Below, one piece after another: positions 19,347 through 30,912 of a stretch of 64,000 bases of DNA. Where the stretch lies: assembly GCA_022601135.1 (NCBI GenBank), contig JAHZJB010000027.1, positions 1-64,000 of the forward strand, in the 5' to 3' direction. The position numbers and the translations under genes were made by a program. The DNA comes from Actinomycetes bacterium (GTDB taxonomy: Bacteria; Actinomycetota; Actinomycetes; Mycobacteriales; Mycobacteriaceae). Each line of letters opens with the position of its first letter. Position 1 is the first letter of the stretch. The notes beneath the pieces are model-generated. The model worked only from the letters and a program-made list of their open reading frames with translations, was not told the DNA's origin and searched no databases.

Positions 19347-20368
19347 TGACCGCTTTCGCCACCGCAACCGGCGTCGGATCCTGGCCGGGTTCGTCGGCCC
19401 GGGAGGCCTCCGAGGTGATTGTCGGTGAACTGCACCACCTGCCCCACCTCGTCGAGCTACCCGACCGCGGCGTGGGTGCCGACCTGATCGGCCGCGCCGG
19501 TGCGCTGCTGGTGGATATCGCGATCGATACGGTTCCTCGCGGATACCGTATTGCTCCCGGCCGCAGGTCGGTGACCCGCAGGGCGGCCAGCCTGCTTGAT
19601 GAGGACGTCGACGCGCTGGAGGAGGCCTGGGAGAAGGCCGGGTTGCGTGGCAGCCGGCGGCCGGTGAAGATGCAGGCGCCCGGACCGGTGACGCTGGCTG
19701 CGCACCTGGAACTGGCTGGCGGGCACCGCGCCATCACCGACCCCGGCGCCGTGCGGGACTTGACCAGATCTTTGGCCGAAGGGGTGGCTGCACTGCGGGC
19801 GCAACTGATGCGCCGACTGGACGCGGCGGCAGTGGTTGTCCAGTTCGATGAGCCGTCGCTTCCGGCCGCTCTGGCGGGCCGCCTCACGGGTGTGACGGGT
19901 TTGTCAGCGGTGCACCCGGTGGAACCCGCGGTGGTCGTCGAATTGCTCGACGAGTGTGTCACCGTCGTCGGCGGCGACGTCGCCGTGCACAGCTGCGCCG
20001 CAGGCTTACCGTGGAAGCTGTTGCAGCGCACCATGCTCGCTGCTGTCTCGGTCGATGTGCACGCCCTGACGCCCGCAGATCTGGACGGATTGGGCGAGTT
20101 CATCGAATCAGGGCGAGCGGTTCTGCTGGGTGCGGTGCCGGCGGTACCGGGTGCCGGGTCCGGCGCGCCGCTGTCGGCAGCACAGGTGGCAACGACCGTC
20201 GCCGGGGTAACCGACCGGCTCGGTTTCAGCCGTACCGTGCTGCGGGACCGCGTCGGCGTCACTCCGGCCTGCGGACTCGCCTCGGCGACAGAGTGGTGGG
20301 CCCGTACTGCCATCGAGCTGGCGCAACTGGCCGCCGACGCGTTGGCCGACGATCCGGAGGCGATCTGA
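19346..20368 (+). CDS. B12-independent methionine-synthase-like protein (Rv3015c-like)
   Basis: The protein is 340 aa and resembles only the C-terminal catalytic domain of MetE (GVGSWPGSSAREA, VKMQAPGPVTLAAHL, VVQFDEPSLPAAL, VAVHSCAAGLPW, RVGVTPACGLAS). The HSCAA and PACGLAS motifs correspond to the zinc-binding His/Cys positions of MetE. At half the MetE length and without the N-terminal domain, it is probably not the housekeeping methionine synthase; the methyl donor is unknown. The GTG start overlaps the mnmA stop by 1 nt. In M. tuberculosis several genes (Rv3016-Rv3023c) lie between these two; they are absent here. Confidence 0.85.
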   Translation: MTAFATATGVGSWPGSSAREASEVIVGELHHLPHLVELPDRGVGADLIGRAGALLVDIAIDTVPRGYRIAPGRRSVTRRAASLLDEDVDALEEAWEKAGLRGSRRPVKMQAPGPVTLAAHLELAGGHRAITDPGAVRDLTRSLAEGVAALRAQLMRRLDAAAVVVQFDEPSLPAALAGRLTGVTGLSAVHPVEPAVVVELLDECVTVVGGDVAVHSCAAGLPWKLLQRTMLAAVSVDVHALTPADLDGLGEFIESGRAVLLGAVPAVPGAGSGAPLSAAQVATTVAGVTDRLGFSRTVLRDRVGVTPACGLASATEWWARTAIELAQLAADALADDPEAI

Positions 20369-20684
20369 ACTGCGGCACGCCCAGTGCTACCACGGTAAAT
20401 GTTAATCGTCTCACGTGGCCGGGTGACTTTGCGGGCAAATGGTTCCGCAAATGGTTTGCTGCTCCAGTTCACAGCAGTGAACACGCCAAAGAGCTAGTTC
20501 ATCAGTTCATGGCTATGACAATTTACGGTGCCCGATCCGGACGAGGCGGGCGCGAAACGGCGTCTCGGCGAATTGCCAACCGAACCGGGCCGAAGCGTTT
20601 CATCTATCATTAGGCCCGGACTCCGTCAGTCGACGAGAACTGATATCGGCCAAAACTGCCCAACGCCGGGACTTGGCCAACGAC

Positions 20685-20724
20685 AGCGACATACAGCGAC
20701 ACACAGCGACACACAGCGACATCT
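20685..20724. repeat. Four tandem 10-bp repeats
   Basis: The units are AGCGACATAC, AGCGACACAC, AGCGACACAC and AGCGACATCT. The 10-bp period is close to one DNA helical turn, so all copies face the same side. They end 3 nt before a perfect hairpin and 87 nt before the diguanylate cyclase start codon. Confidence 0.8.
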
Positions 20725-20727
20725 TCT

Positions 20728-20749
20728 GGGTAAGGGAAAACCCTTACCC
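20728..20749. promoter_or_regulatory. Perfect 9-bp inverted repeat with AAAA loop
   Basis: GGGTAAGGG and CCCTTACCC flank AAAA. It could be an operator or an mRNA hairpin 61 nt before the diguanylate cyclase start. There is no T-run on the plus strand, so it is not a standard plus-strand terminator. Confidence 0.5.
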
Positions 20750-20810
20750 GGATACGAAAGCACATGCCGAGAACATTGCGTGGTAGCCATACAGAGGAGG
20801 TGGCCGGGCC

Positions 20811-22589
20811 GTGACCTGGTGCGCTGAGCAGTCCACCGGCCGGGCCGATGGCGAGCTCGACCGCCTCCTCGCGCTGGACTCGTTCGCGATTCTGGATACT
20901 CCGCCGGATCAGGCTTATGACGATCTGACGGCGCTTGCCGCGCATGTATGTGCCACTCCCATGTCAGCGGTGAGCTTTGTCGATGCCGGGCGACAGTGGT
21001 TCAAGTCCCGGCACGGATTCGATCTCGTCGGGACTGCCAGGGAGTCCTCGTTCAGCGTTCCTGTGCACAACGCCCATACGATGCTGGAAGTCCCCGACGC
21101 GAGATTGGATGCGCGTTTCTCCAATCACCCGATGGTCACCGGTGATCCCTGCGTGCGCTTCTTCGCCGCCGCGCCACTGGTCACCGGGGAAGGCCACGTG
21201 CTGGGCGCCCTCTGTGTCATGGATGTCGAGCCGCGAACCCTGTCGGACGTGCAGCGCAAGCACCTGACTGTGCTGGCCGACCAGGTGCTCAGCCAGCTGG
21301 AGCTGCGGAGGCACGCGCGACAGTTAACCGCTGAGGTCAGCGCGCGGCTGGCGGTGAGTACGGCACTGCGTCGGCAGCAGCGCATACTCGATGGCGTGCT
21401 GAAGCACACCGACGTCCTCATCTTCGCCAAAGACGTCGCCGGCCGCTTTCTGATGGCCAACCGTGCGCTGGAGCGATCGGCCGCTGTGGCGGAAGGCGGA
21501 CTGATCGGCCTGACCGACTACGACCTCTTCGACGCCGAGGTCGCCGACGAATACCGTCGCCTCGACAAGCACATCATGGCCACCAGGGAATGGCAGATCA
21601 TCGTCGAGGGTGTGCCTCGTTCCGACGGAACGGTCCCCACCTATCGAACGGAGAAGTTCCCGCTCCTCGACGACAACGACGAGGTGATCGGGATCGGGGG
21701 TGTCTCGACCAACGTCACCGACCTCGCCGACGCACAGGCAGCGCACGCGCAGGCGGAAGAGCGATGGCGCGCGTTGGTAGAGCAGTCCCAGGCGGCGATG
21801 TTTCTGGTCGATGCCGACGGCATGTTCGTCTACGCGAATCCTCGGGCGATAGCTCTGTGCGGAGCTGGGACGGCCGAGGACATCGAGTCGCGTCCTGTTG
21901 GCGATGTCGTGTCGCCCGGAGCGCTTCGAGAGGTCAAGGAGATGCTCACTGAGCTGCTCTCAGGTGGTCGCCCGGTACGTGCTCGGCGGGGTGTGATGCG
22001 ACGTTTGGACGGCCGCGAGGTCACCGTGGAATTCGACGCGACGGCCGTGAACCACTCCGGCGTTCTCACCGTGCAGTTCGAAGCGCGTGATGTCACCGCC
22101 GCCGCCGCTGAGCACGCGGCTTTGAAGCAGTCCGCATGCATCGATTCCCTGACCGGGTTGCTCAATCGGTCTGCCTGGGATGCCCAGGTCGAATCCCTTC
22201 AGGCTGCGGGGCGCCACCGGGGAACCTCGATGACCATCGCTGTCGTCGACCTCGACAACTTCAAGTTGTACAACGACACGTATGGGCACACGGCCGGCGA
22301 TACCTTGCTGCAACGATTCGCCGCCGACGCCGGCGCTTCGCTCCGACGCGATGACCTGTTCGCCCGCTGGGGCGGGGAGGAGTTCCTCATCGCGATCCCC
22401 GACACCACACCCCGGCAGGCCGAGCGCGTCCTGAACAGGATTCGCCGATGCATGCCGTCCGGGCAAACGTGCTCGATCGGTTACACCGCGCACTCGCCCG
22501 CAGAATCACTGGAGAGTGCCGTGGTCCGCGCCGACAGAGCCCTCTATCAGGCCAAAGCTCGGGGACGAGACCAGCTCTCCGTTCTGTGA
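20811..22589 (+). CDS. Diguanylate cyclase with GAF and two PAS domains
   Basis: The protein is 592 aa and cytoplasmic, with no membrane segment. Domains in order: GAF (about 20-165, starting LDSFAILDTPPDQAYDDL), PAS (about 195-305), PAS (about 315-430) and GGDEF (about 432-590). The active-site motif is GGEEF at 521-525, an accepted active variant. An RxxD motif (RRDD, 512-515) lies five residues before it, the usual product-inhibition I-site. It should make c-di-GMP from two GTP and respond to a ligand or redox signal sensed by GAF/PAS. No EAL or HD-GYP domain is present. GTG start with GAGGAGG about 10 nt upstream. Not present at this locus in M. tuberculosis. Confidence 0.92.
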   Translation: MTWCAEQSTGRADGELDRLLALDSFAILDTPPDQAYDDLTALAAHVCATPMSAVSFVDAGRQWFKSRHGFDLVGTARESSFSVPVHNAHTMLEVPDARLDARFSNHPMVTGDPCVRFFAAAPLVTGEGHVLGALCVMDVEPRTLSDVQRKHLTVLADQVLSQLELRRHARQLTAEVSARLAVSTALRRQQRILDGVLKHTDVLIFAKDVAGRFLMANRALERSAAVAEGGLIGLTDYDLFDAEVADEYRRLDKHIMATREWQIIVEGVPRSDGTVPTYRTEKFPLLDDNDEVIGIGGVSTNVTDLADAQAAHAQAEERWRALVEQSQAAMFLVDADGMFVYANPRAIALCGAGTAEDIESRPVGDVVSPGALREVKEMLTELLSGGRPVRARRGVMRRLDGREVTVEFDATAVNHSGVLTVQFEARDVTAAAAEHAALKQSACIDSLTGLLNRSAWDAQVESLQAAGRHRGTSMTIAVVDLDNFKLYNDTYGHTAGDTLLQRFAADAGASLRRDDLFARWGGEEFLIAIPDTTPRQAERVLNRIRRCMPSGQTCSIGYTAHSPAESLESAVVRADRALYQAKARGRDQLSVL

Positions 22590-22596
22590 CGCCCGG

Positions 22597-24228
22597 CTAA
22601 CGACCGGAACGCAGGTCCTTGCGCAGGATCTTGCCCGACGCCGACTTCGGGATGGCGTCGATGAACTCGACCTGCCGAACCTTCTTGTACGGCGCGACCT
22701 GGCCGGCGACGAACTCCATTACCTCGGCCTCGGTCAAACCGGCGGTGTCGTCGGCACTGTCATGGGGGCTCAGCCTGACGACGAACGCCTTGGGCACCTC
22801 TTCGCCCGCCGCGTCCAGCACACCGACCACTGCGGCGTCGGCGATCTGGGGATGCGAGAGCAGCACCGCCTCCAACTCGGCGGGCGGCACCTGGTAGCCC
22901 TTGTACTTGATCAGCTCCTTGAGCCGGTCGACGATGTAGACACAGCCGGCGGCGTCGACCTGGGCGAGATCGCCGGTGTGCAGCCAACCCTCAGGGTCGA
23001 TGGTGGCCCGGGTGGCCTCGTCGTTGTGGAGGTAGCCCGCCATCACATTGGGTCCCTTGAACCATAGTTCGCCGGTCTCGCTCACGCCCTGCGCAGGCAC
23101 CTCGATTTCCCGGCCCGACTCGGGGTCGACGATTTTGGACGCGGCGTTGGAGACGGTCCAGCCGACAGAACTCAGGGGCGCATCGACGCGCATGTTGAGC
23201 CGGCCCCCGTCGAACGGGGTGATATGGCTCACCGGGCTGAGCTCGCTCATCCCATAACCCTGCACGACCTTGCAGTTGAGTCGCTCGGCGACGGCCTGGC
23301 CGAGCTCGGCATCCAGCGGTGCCGCGCCCGACATCACGGTGTTGAGTGAGGACAGATCATAGGAATCCACCAGCGGATCTTTGGCCAGCGCCACCGCCAC
23401 CGGCGGCGCGATGAACGCGATGGTGCACTTGTGCTCGGCGATGTTGCCCAGGAACGCGTCAAGTTCAAAATTCTGCATGACGACCAGCCGAGCGCGGGCG
23501 TGCAGGGCCGCGTTGAGCAACACCGTCATGCCGTAGATATGAAAGAACGGTAGGACCGCCAAAACCACGTCATCGGAAACCATCCCGTGCAACGGGCGAA
23601 TCTGGGCGACGTTGGCCACCAGGTTGCGATGCGTGAGCATCACACCTTTGGGAGTGCCGGTCGTTCCTGAGCTGTACGGCAGGGCCGCAAGATGCGCCGA
23701 CGGCGCAAAGGTCACCTGGGGGGCGGGTGCACCGGCGGCGAGCAGTTCAGCGGCATTGGGATGCCCGCTGGCCGCGCGGCCCGCTCCGTCGAGCACCACC
23801 AGGTTCTCATCCGAGATGCCTGCCGCGGTGGCCGCCTCCTTCGCCTGTGGCAGCAGTGCGTCGATGGTGACGAGCATCGTCGCACCGGAGTCGGTGAGCT
23901 GCTGGGCGATGTCTTTGGCGGTGAACAGCACGTTGATCGTCGTGGCAGTCGCACCGGCCCGAAGGACGCCGTGGAATGCGACAGCGAACGCCGAACTGTT
24001 GGGGACGAGGACCCCGATGACGTCGCCGACACCGACACCGCAGGCGGCCAAAGCCCCGGCGAACGTTCTTATTCGGGCCACCATCTCGCGATAGGTGGTC
24101 GCCCTGCCGGATTTCGCCTCGACCAGGGCGACGCGATCGGCGTCGGCGTCGTTCAACCGGCCGAACAGGTAGTTGTAGACGCTTGCGCTGGGGATATCGA
24201 CTTCGGGGAAGGGGCTCGCGAAGCTCAT
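22597..24228 (-). CDS. 4-coumarate-CoA-ligase-like acyl-CoA synthetase
   Basis: The protein is 543 aa of the ANL adenylating superfamily. The AMP-binding P-loop is YSSGTTGTPKGVMLTHRN (about residue 186), followed by YGMSELSPVSH, GELWFKGPNVMAGY, the GWLHTGDLAQVD hinge region and a C-terminal KELIKYKGYQVPPAELE with the catalytic lysine in PKSASGKILRKDL. The pattern is closer to plant-type 4CL than to long-chain FadD enzymes, so an aryl or medium-chain carboxylate is the likely substrate. The ATG at 24228 is chosen because the upstream part (from 24366) overlaps the neighbouring gene and has no family similarity. It is convergent with the diguanylate cyclase. Confidence 0.9.
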   Translation of the reverse strand: MSFASPFPEVDIPSASVYNYLFGRLNDADADRVALVEAKSGRATTYREMVARIRTFAGALAACGVGVGDVIGVLVPNSSAFAVAFHGVLRAGATATTINVLFTAKDIAQQLTDSGATMLVTIDALLPQAKEAATAAGISDENLVVLDGAGRAASGHPNAAELLAAGAPAPQVTFAPSAHLAALPYSSGTTGTPKGVMLTHRNLVANVAQIRPLHGMVSDDVVLAVLPFFHIYGMTVLLNAALHARARLVVMQNFELDAFLGNIAEHKCTIAFIAPPVAVALAKDPLVDSYDLSSLNTVMSGAAPLDAELGQAVAERLNCKVVQGYGMSELSPVSHITPFDGGRLNMRVDAPLSSVGWTVSNAASKIVDPESGREIEVPAQGVSETGELWFKGPNVMAGYLHNDEATRATIDPEGWLHTGDLAQVDAAGCVYIVDRLKELIKYKGYQVPPAELEAVLLSHPQIADAAVVGVLDAAGEEVPKAFVVRLSPHDSADDTAGLTEAEVMEFVAGQVAPYKKVRQVEFIDAIPKSASGKILRKDLRSGR

Positions 24229-24281
24229 GAACCGATCGAACCACGTCCGGCGCCCGCACGGGGTGTTCTGCGTCCAGTGGG

Positions 24282-24683
24282 TCAGCGTGCGTCGAGTTGT
24301 TTGACCGATTTCTTGGGGGCAACCAACCGGAACGACGAATCCACCAGCTCGGAGACCTCGGCCCAATCCACCTTGTGCGCCAGGAAGTCCAGGCCCAGCC
24401 AGCCGAACGGTCCCAGGTAGGCCGGATAGAAGAAACGGGTGTCCTGTTCGAGCGCCTTGCGGTCGCTGTCATCGACCTTGATCAGGACCGAGTGCGGGTA
24501 CTGTACGTACGCCCCCTTCGTGTCGCCCTTGACGCTTCCGCCATAGATGGCAAACATCTTGGGCGCGCAGAACACGGGCCGGCCCCAGGAGACCTTCTCG
24601 AAGGCCGCGGGGAACCCGAGCGCTACCTTGCGCACTTCGGCCAGCCCGTAGTCGTCCTCGGCGAACATCATCGGATGGGGCAT
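24282..24683 (-). CDS. MmcQ/YjbR-family protein
   Basis: The protein is 133 aa matching the small MmcQ/YjbR fold (double-wing DNA-binding-like): EVRKVALGFPAAFEKVSWGRPVF near the N-terminus and LGPFGWLGLDFLA in the C-terminal half. Function is unknown in the family. A -10 hexamer 7 nt upstream of the ATG supports this start. It is divergent from ligA with only 58 nt between start codons, and precedes the acyl-CoA ligase by 53 nt on the same strand, probably one transcript. Confidence 0.82.
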   Translation of the reverse strand: MPHPMMFAEDDYGLAEVRKVALGFPAAFEKVSWGRPVFCAPKMFAIYGGSVKGDTKGAYVQYPHSVLIKVDDSDRKALEQDTRFFYPAYLGPFGWLGLDFLAHKVDWAEVSELVDSSFRLVAPKKSVKQLDAR

Positions 24684-24690
24684 GGTGGCC

Positions 24691-24696
24691 AGGTTA
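24691..24696 (-). promoter_or_regulatory. -10 hexamer for the leaderless MmcQ/YjbR gene
   Basis: On the minus strand this is TAACCT, 7 nt before the ATG at 24683. It faces away from the ligA -10 at 24730, so two leaderless promoters sit back to back within about 45 bp. Confidence 0.5.
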
Positions 24697-24729
24697 CCCA
24701 GCGCCGGTCCGGGCGTCGGTGCGCTTCGA

Positions 24730-27664
<2,935 letters not shown>

Positions 27665-27820
27665 GTCCAGGGCAGCAAGGTGTCGCCGCCCAGCCCCGGA
27701 AGGATGCCCGCCCGCCCTAATTCCCAAGGGACATGCTATCGGCACAGTTCAGGGCGCTGGAAGCCCTGCTGGTTGCGGTGGCGCCGGGAGCATCAGAACC
27801 TGATGTCGGCCTCGCCGAGT

Positions 27821-28168
27821 TCAAAGGCCAAGAATGGCGGCGAGAGCACGTTGAACCTCGAGCTGCGTGTCAGGCTTCGCTGTTCCCAGCGGCCGCAATA
27901 GTCGACTTCTGGTGATCCCGCGCACTGCCCGACACACAGCGACACTGTCTACGTCCACGCCTTCGACATCGGCAATTCGGGGGCGCAGCGGTGAGGGCGC
28001 GCGAGAGCTGGAAATAGGGACGATCACAACCAGTTCGGATGAAAGTCCAGTCAAGATGTCGTCGACAGAAACCACCAGAGCCGGCCGGTGCTTAGCGGGC
28101 TCACCGGGCCGGCCCGCTCCGAGTGCGACCAGCCAGAGGTCGCCGCGGCGTGGATCAATCAATGCCAT
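27821..28168 (-). CDS. mazF: MazF-family toxin (MazF7-like mRNA interferase)
   Basis: The protein is 115 aa from the ATG at 28168. It has the PemK/MazF beta-barrel pattern: [11 protein letters not shown] (about 7-17), [19 protein letters not shown] and [10 protein letters not shown]. These match the MazF7 (Rv2063A) type toxin closely, as recalled. MazF toxins cut mRNA or tRNA at short motifs. The antitoxin gene lies just upstream and overlaps its start by 14 nt, the usual toxin-antitoxin arrangement. The open frame continues far upstream, but that part has no similarity and runs through the antitoxin in another frame. Confidence 0.88.
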   Translation of the reverse strand: MALIDPRRGDLWLVALGAGRPGEPAKHRPALVVSVDDILTGLSSELVVIVPISSSRAPSPLRPRIADVEGVDVDSVAVCRAVRGITRSRLLRPLGTAKPDTQLEVQRALAAILGL

Positions 28169-28391
28169 CACCGGCGGTGGCTTCCCAATCACGGTCCTCG
28201 TCCTGCACCGCGGGGCTGGCGGCATCGGCAAGGGTGGCTGTCCGCTCTGCGGCGAATGCGGCCTGCCGCTCGGCTTGGTCGGATAGATCCTTGAGTAAGT
28301 CCGCGATGGACATGCCGCGCTTGCGCGCTTGCGCGGCCAGGCGGTCGCGGGTCGGGACCGACACCCGAATGGTAGTCGTCTTTGTAGACAT
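28155..28391 (-). CDS. mazE: MazE-family ribbon-helix-helix antitoxin (MazE7-like)
   Basis: The protein is 78 aa. The N-terminus [18 protein letters not shown] followed by a helical segment ([12 protein letters not shown]) is a ribbon-helix-helix DNA-binding domain. The acidic C-terminus ([15 protein letters not shown]) would wrap and neutralise MazF. It closely resembles MazE7 (Rv2063) as recalled. It should repress its own promoter; an imperfect palindrome lies immediately before its start codon. Start supported by a -10 hexamer 6 nt upstream. It ends inside the toxin gene. Confidence 0.88.
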   Translation of the reverse strand: MSTKTTTIRVSVPTRDRLAAQARKRGMSIADLLKDLSDQAERQAAFAAERTATLADAASPAVQDEDRDWEATAGDGID

Positions 28392-28392
28392 C

Positions 28393-28407
28393 TTAATAGC
28401 CTATCAA
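28393..28407. promoter_or_regulatory. mazEF operator palindrome overlapping the -10
   Basis: TTAATAG and CTATCAA arms (one mismatch) flank a central C at 28400. On the minus strand the TAGGCT -10 hexamer (28398-28403) lies inside the palindrome and ends 6 nt before the mazE ATG. Antitoxin binding here would block a leaderless promoter directly. Inferred from position and symmetry. Confidence 0.5.
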
Positions 28408-28446
28408 GTAGACGGCCCAGGCCGGCAGCGCCCTGAATACAACGAC

Positions 28447-28452
28447 TAGGTT
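28447..28452 (+). promoter_or_regulatory. -10 hexamer for the leaderless glyoxalase-fold gene
   Basis: TAGGTT lies 8 nt before the ATG at 28461, in the 69-bp divergent space shared with mazE. Confidence 0.45.
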
Positions 28453-28460
28453 CAATCCCC

Positions 28461-29030
28461 ATGGCTACCCTGACCCGGCTCGGTGTTCCGGGGGACGAGG
28501 ACGTGTGGTCGGCACTCGGGTTCACCATCGAGGGTCGTGCCGTCGACATCGGGCAGGTGCGTTGCGTGGTCGGCGACACCGGCTGGGGGTTTGACGAAAT
28601 CCTCTCTGATCCAGCCGTTCTCGGCATAGAGACTGTGCGATGTCCGCCAGCTGTCGGCGCGGTACACGCGAACGGGGTGACCCACGTCGACCACGTGGTG
28701 TACGCGGTGCGTGAGCTGGATGCCGCCATCGCTGATCTCACCGCGGTGCTGGGCACGCCGCCGCGCCGGCGTTTTCATCCGCGCGGACCAACGGGGCCGG
28801 AGATGGCGTTCTATCGCGTTGGCGAGGCGTTCATCGAGGTGGTCGCCACCGGTGCGGCGCCCGCGCTGATCGGGCTCGCGCTATGGTCCGCCGATCTGGA
28901 TGCCACGGTCGCGGTGATCCGGTCGCACGGCGGTCCGATCTCGGAACCCAAGCCGGCAGTCCAGGGCGGGCGGATCGCCAGCGTGTGGCACGGCCACCTT
29001 GATTGGGGGCTCGCCGTCATGGGCCGGTGA
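28461..29030 (+). CDS. Glyoxalase/VOC-fold protein
   Basis: The protein is 189 aa. From about residue 74 it reads [24 protein letters not shown], the start of a vicinal-oxygen-chelate module, with FIEVVATG (about 121-128) in the position of the second metal-ligand strand. The first 70 residues look like a degenerate second VOC half ([20 protein letters not shown]). Metal ligands H77 and E122 are plausible but incomplete. The chemistry cannot be named: it could be a glyoxalase-like isomerase, a dioxygenase or a resistance protein. It lies between mazEF and the SbnA-like gene and is convergent with the latter. Confidence 0.75.
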   Translation: MATLTRLGVPGDEDVWSALGFTIEGRAVDIGQVRCVVGDTGWGFDEILSDPAVLGIETVRCPPAVGAVHANGVTHVDHVVYAVRELDAAIADLTAVLGTPPRRRFHPRGPTGPEMAFYRVGEAFIEVVATGAAPALIGLALWSADLDATVAVIRSHGGPISEPKPAVQGGRIASVWHGHLDWGLAVMGR

Positions 29031-29046
29031 CGGTGACCGCCGGCCG

Positions 29047-30063
29047 TCACGCAGGGGTCTTGATGCATCGTGGGACCGCTATCGACGTGCGCTGGTGCGG
29101 CCGGGGGCCGGTTCCGGGCATGTCGTCTGGGAAGTGTTCGTCCAGCCACCGTTGGTTGTAGATGGTGTCGAGGTACCGTTCACCGAAATCGGGCGAGATC
29201 GCCACCGCCGTCAACTCGCCCGCGTCATGCGCCTCGAGCCACCGCAGCGCGCCGGTCACGACGGTCCCGGTGGAGCCGCCGAACAAGAACCCGCGGCCCG
29301 CCAGTCGATGGCACGTGCGGACGGTGTCGGGTTCCTCCACCAGTACGAGGTCGTCCACGTAGTTCTCGTCCAGCATCGGCGGCCGCATTGCCATCCCGAG
29401 TCCGGGAATCATCCGTCGCCCCGCTGGATGGCCGAACGACGCCGTACCGGCTGAGTCGATGGCCACCACGCGCACGTCAGGATGCCAGTGGCGCAGATAA
29501 CGTGCGCAACCCATCAAGGTGCCCGTAGTGCCGGCGCCGACGAACAGCACGTCGAGCGCCGGAAACTCCTGGAGGATCGACGGTGCGGTGCCGTGGTAGT
29601 GCGACTGCCAGTTGTTCTGGTTGCCGTACTGGTCGAGCCACACGTACCGCCGGTCCGATTTGCGCAGCCGCCGGATGAAATCCAGGCGCGCGCCGAGATA
29701 ACCGCCGTCCTTCGACGGGGTCGTGACGGTGTGTACCTCGGCGCCGAACGCCTCCATCAGCCTCCGGGTGGCGGCGTTGCACCGTGAGTCGGTGACGCAC
29801 ACGAACCGGTAGCCCTTGCTGGCCGCGACCATGCTCAGCGCCACGCCGAGATTCCCCGACGAGGACTCGACGAGAATCGAGTTCGGCGACAGGACTCCGT
29901 CGCGTTCGGCGGCCTCAACCATTTCGGTGGCCGGCTTGAGTTTGACCGATCCAGCGAAGTTCATCCCCTCGCATTTCAGGTACAGCGACCGCTGGAACAC
30001 TCCGCGCAGGTCGACGTAGAGATCCTCCTGATTGAAGGCGTGCGGTACCGAGATGACCGTCAT
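29047..30063 (-). CDS. PLP-dependent SbnA-like synthase (cysteine synthase family)
   Basis: The protein is 338 aa of the cysteine-synthase fold. The N-terminal MNFAGSVKLKPA carries the PLP lysine, ESSSGNLGVALSMVA (about 73-87) binds the substrate carboxylate, GAGTTGTLMG (about 177-186) binds phosphate, and FGGSTGTVVTGAL is near 270. These and NNWQSHYHG match SbnA rather than CysK/CysM. SbnA condenses O-phosphoserine with glutamate on the way to 2,3-diaminopropionate. The usual partner SbnB is not in the window. The ATG at 30063 has AAAGGAAA upstream. A GNAT and an exporter are transcribed divergently 227 bp away. Confidence 0.82.
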   Translation of the reverse strand: MTVISVPHAFNQEDLYVDLRGVFQRSLYLKCEGMNFAGSVKLKPATEMVEAAERDGVLSPNSILVESSSGNLGVALSMVAASKGYRFVCVTDSRCNAATRRLMEAFGAEVHTVTTPSKDGGYLGARLDFIRRLRKSDRRYVWLDQYGNQNNWQSHYHGTAPSILQEFPALDVLFVGAGTTGTLMGCARYLRHWHPDVRVVAIDSAGTASFGHPAGRRMIPGLGMAMRPPMLDENYVDDLVLVEEPDTVRTCHRLAGRGFLFGGSTGTVVTGALRWLEAHDAGELTAVAISPDFGERYLDTIYNQRWLDEHFPDDMPGTGPRPHQRTSIAVPRCIKTPA

Positions 30064-30290
30064 CGAAGTTTCCTTTCTGCGTTCGCCTCTCGGATCATCA
30101 CGCCGTTTGGCGGACCGAATAGCCGTCTGTCGGCAGCTCTGGCGTCTGGATAAAGCGTCGTGGTGACGAATGACGTCGAGGTGAGGCACCGATGAGCGGC
30201 CTTTCATCGTGTCCTCACCGAGCTCTCATCGGCGGATCAGATGCTGGCAGCAGGTCACGACGAACGAAACGGCCGAGAAGGGTGCCCAGA

Positions 30291-30911
30291 ATGATGACTG
30301 CGTCCAGCGGATCGCGGATCGATCACCGTCAGCATCGCCCTGCTGCTGGTGACACAGCCGCCAAGTCGGTGTGTGTTGACGGCGGTGAATACGAACTCTA
30401 CTGGCCTGCAGAGCTTTCCGGGATCGAGTGCGAACAGCTGCTGTTTCTCTATGACGAGGTCGCCCGCAACGAGGCTACCCACGGGTTCAGCGGGGCGATC
30501 GACAACGAGGTCGGGCGCGGCATCGTCCGGGCCGAGGCGGAATCCCTCTCTGCTGGGCAGATTCTCATGCTGCTGGCCCGTGACTCCGAGGGGATCGTCG
30601 GCAGTCTGGTCCTGCAGCCCTACACCTCCCACTCTCGCAAGCACACGTTGGCCGCCAAACGCGCGGTGGCGGCCCGGCGGTCGCGGGGAACCTTCTTTCC
30701 CCTCATGGCCGACACGGCAATCGAACGCGCCGTCGCCATCGGCGCTGAAGTCATCACGTGCGAAGTAGCGGCCGACGGTCCGCTGAATCTGTGGAAGTCG
30801 TGGGGATTCATCGAATACGGCGTCATGCCCGACTATGCGCGCCGCCACGGCAAGTCCCTCCACGGCCACTTTCTCTACCTGCCGCTCGCGGCGAAGTGCA
30901 GCTCTGCGTGA
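30291..30911 (+). CDS. GNAT-family N-acyltransferase-like protein
   Basis: The protein is 206 aa from the first of two consecutive ATGs; a GAGAAGGG element lies about 10 nt upstream. The central part has the GNAT pattern: MLLARDSEGIVGSLVLQPY (strand 4 region, about 93-111), then RRSRGTFFPLMADTAIERAVAIGAEVITCEV and NLWKSWGFIEYG for the acceptor-side strands. The pyrophosphate-binding R/QxxGxG/A motif is weakly conserved (AARRSRGT). The acceptor is unknown. It ends 1 nt before the MFS gene, so the two are one operon, divergent from the SbnA-like gene. Confidence 0.72.
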   Translation: MMTASSGSRIDHRQHRPAAGDTAAKSVCVDGGEYELYWPAELSGIECEQLLFLYDEVARNEATHGFSGAIDNEVGRGIVRAEAESLSAGQILMLLARDSEGIVGSLVLQPYTSHSRKHTLAAKRAVAARRSRGTFFPLMADTAIERAVAIGAEVITCEVAADGPLNLWKSWGFIEYGVMPDYARRHGKSLHGHFLYLPLAAKCSSA

Positions 30912-30912
30912 C

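Larger units (their letters stand above)
20369..20810. other. Intergenic region with repeats, no credible gene
   Basis: This is the longest gene-free stretch in the window. It is less GC-rich than its flanks. Short open frames exist but lack a start signal and plausible protein composition. Two structured elements lie at 20685-20724 and 20728-20749 (listed separately), then a purine-rich GAGGAGG ahead of the GTG at 20811. It is best read as the regulatory region of the diguanylate cyclase gene. Confidence 0.6.

Noticed and set aside
20528..20827. 99-codon open frame before the diguanylate cyclase
   Set aside because: It runs through the 10-bp repeats and hairpin, overlaps the real GTG and has low-complexity SDTQRHT-type sequence from the repeats.
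27733..27915. 60-codon frame (begins MLSAQFRALEALLVAVAPGA) between the cyclase gene and mazF
   Set aside because: The first half has plausible protein composition and may be a remnant, but it overlaps mazF's 3' end and no start signal or family supports it. Left unassigned.
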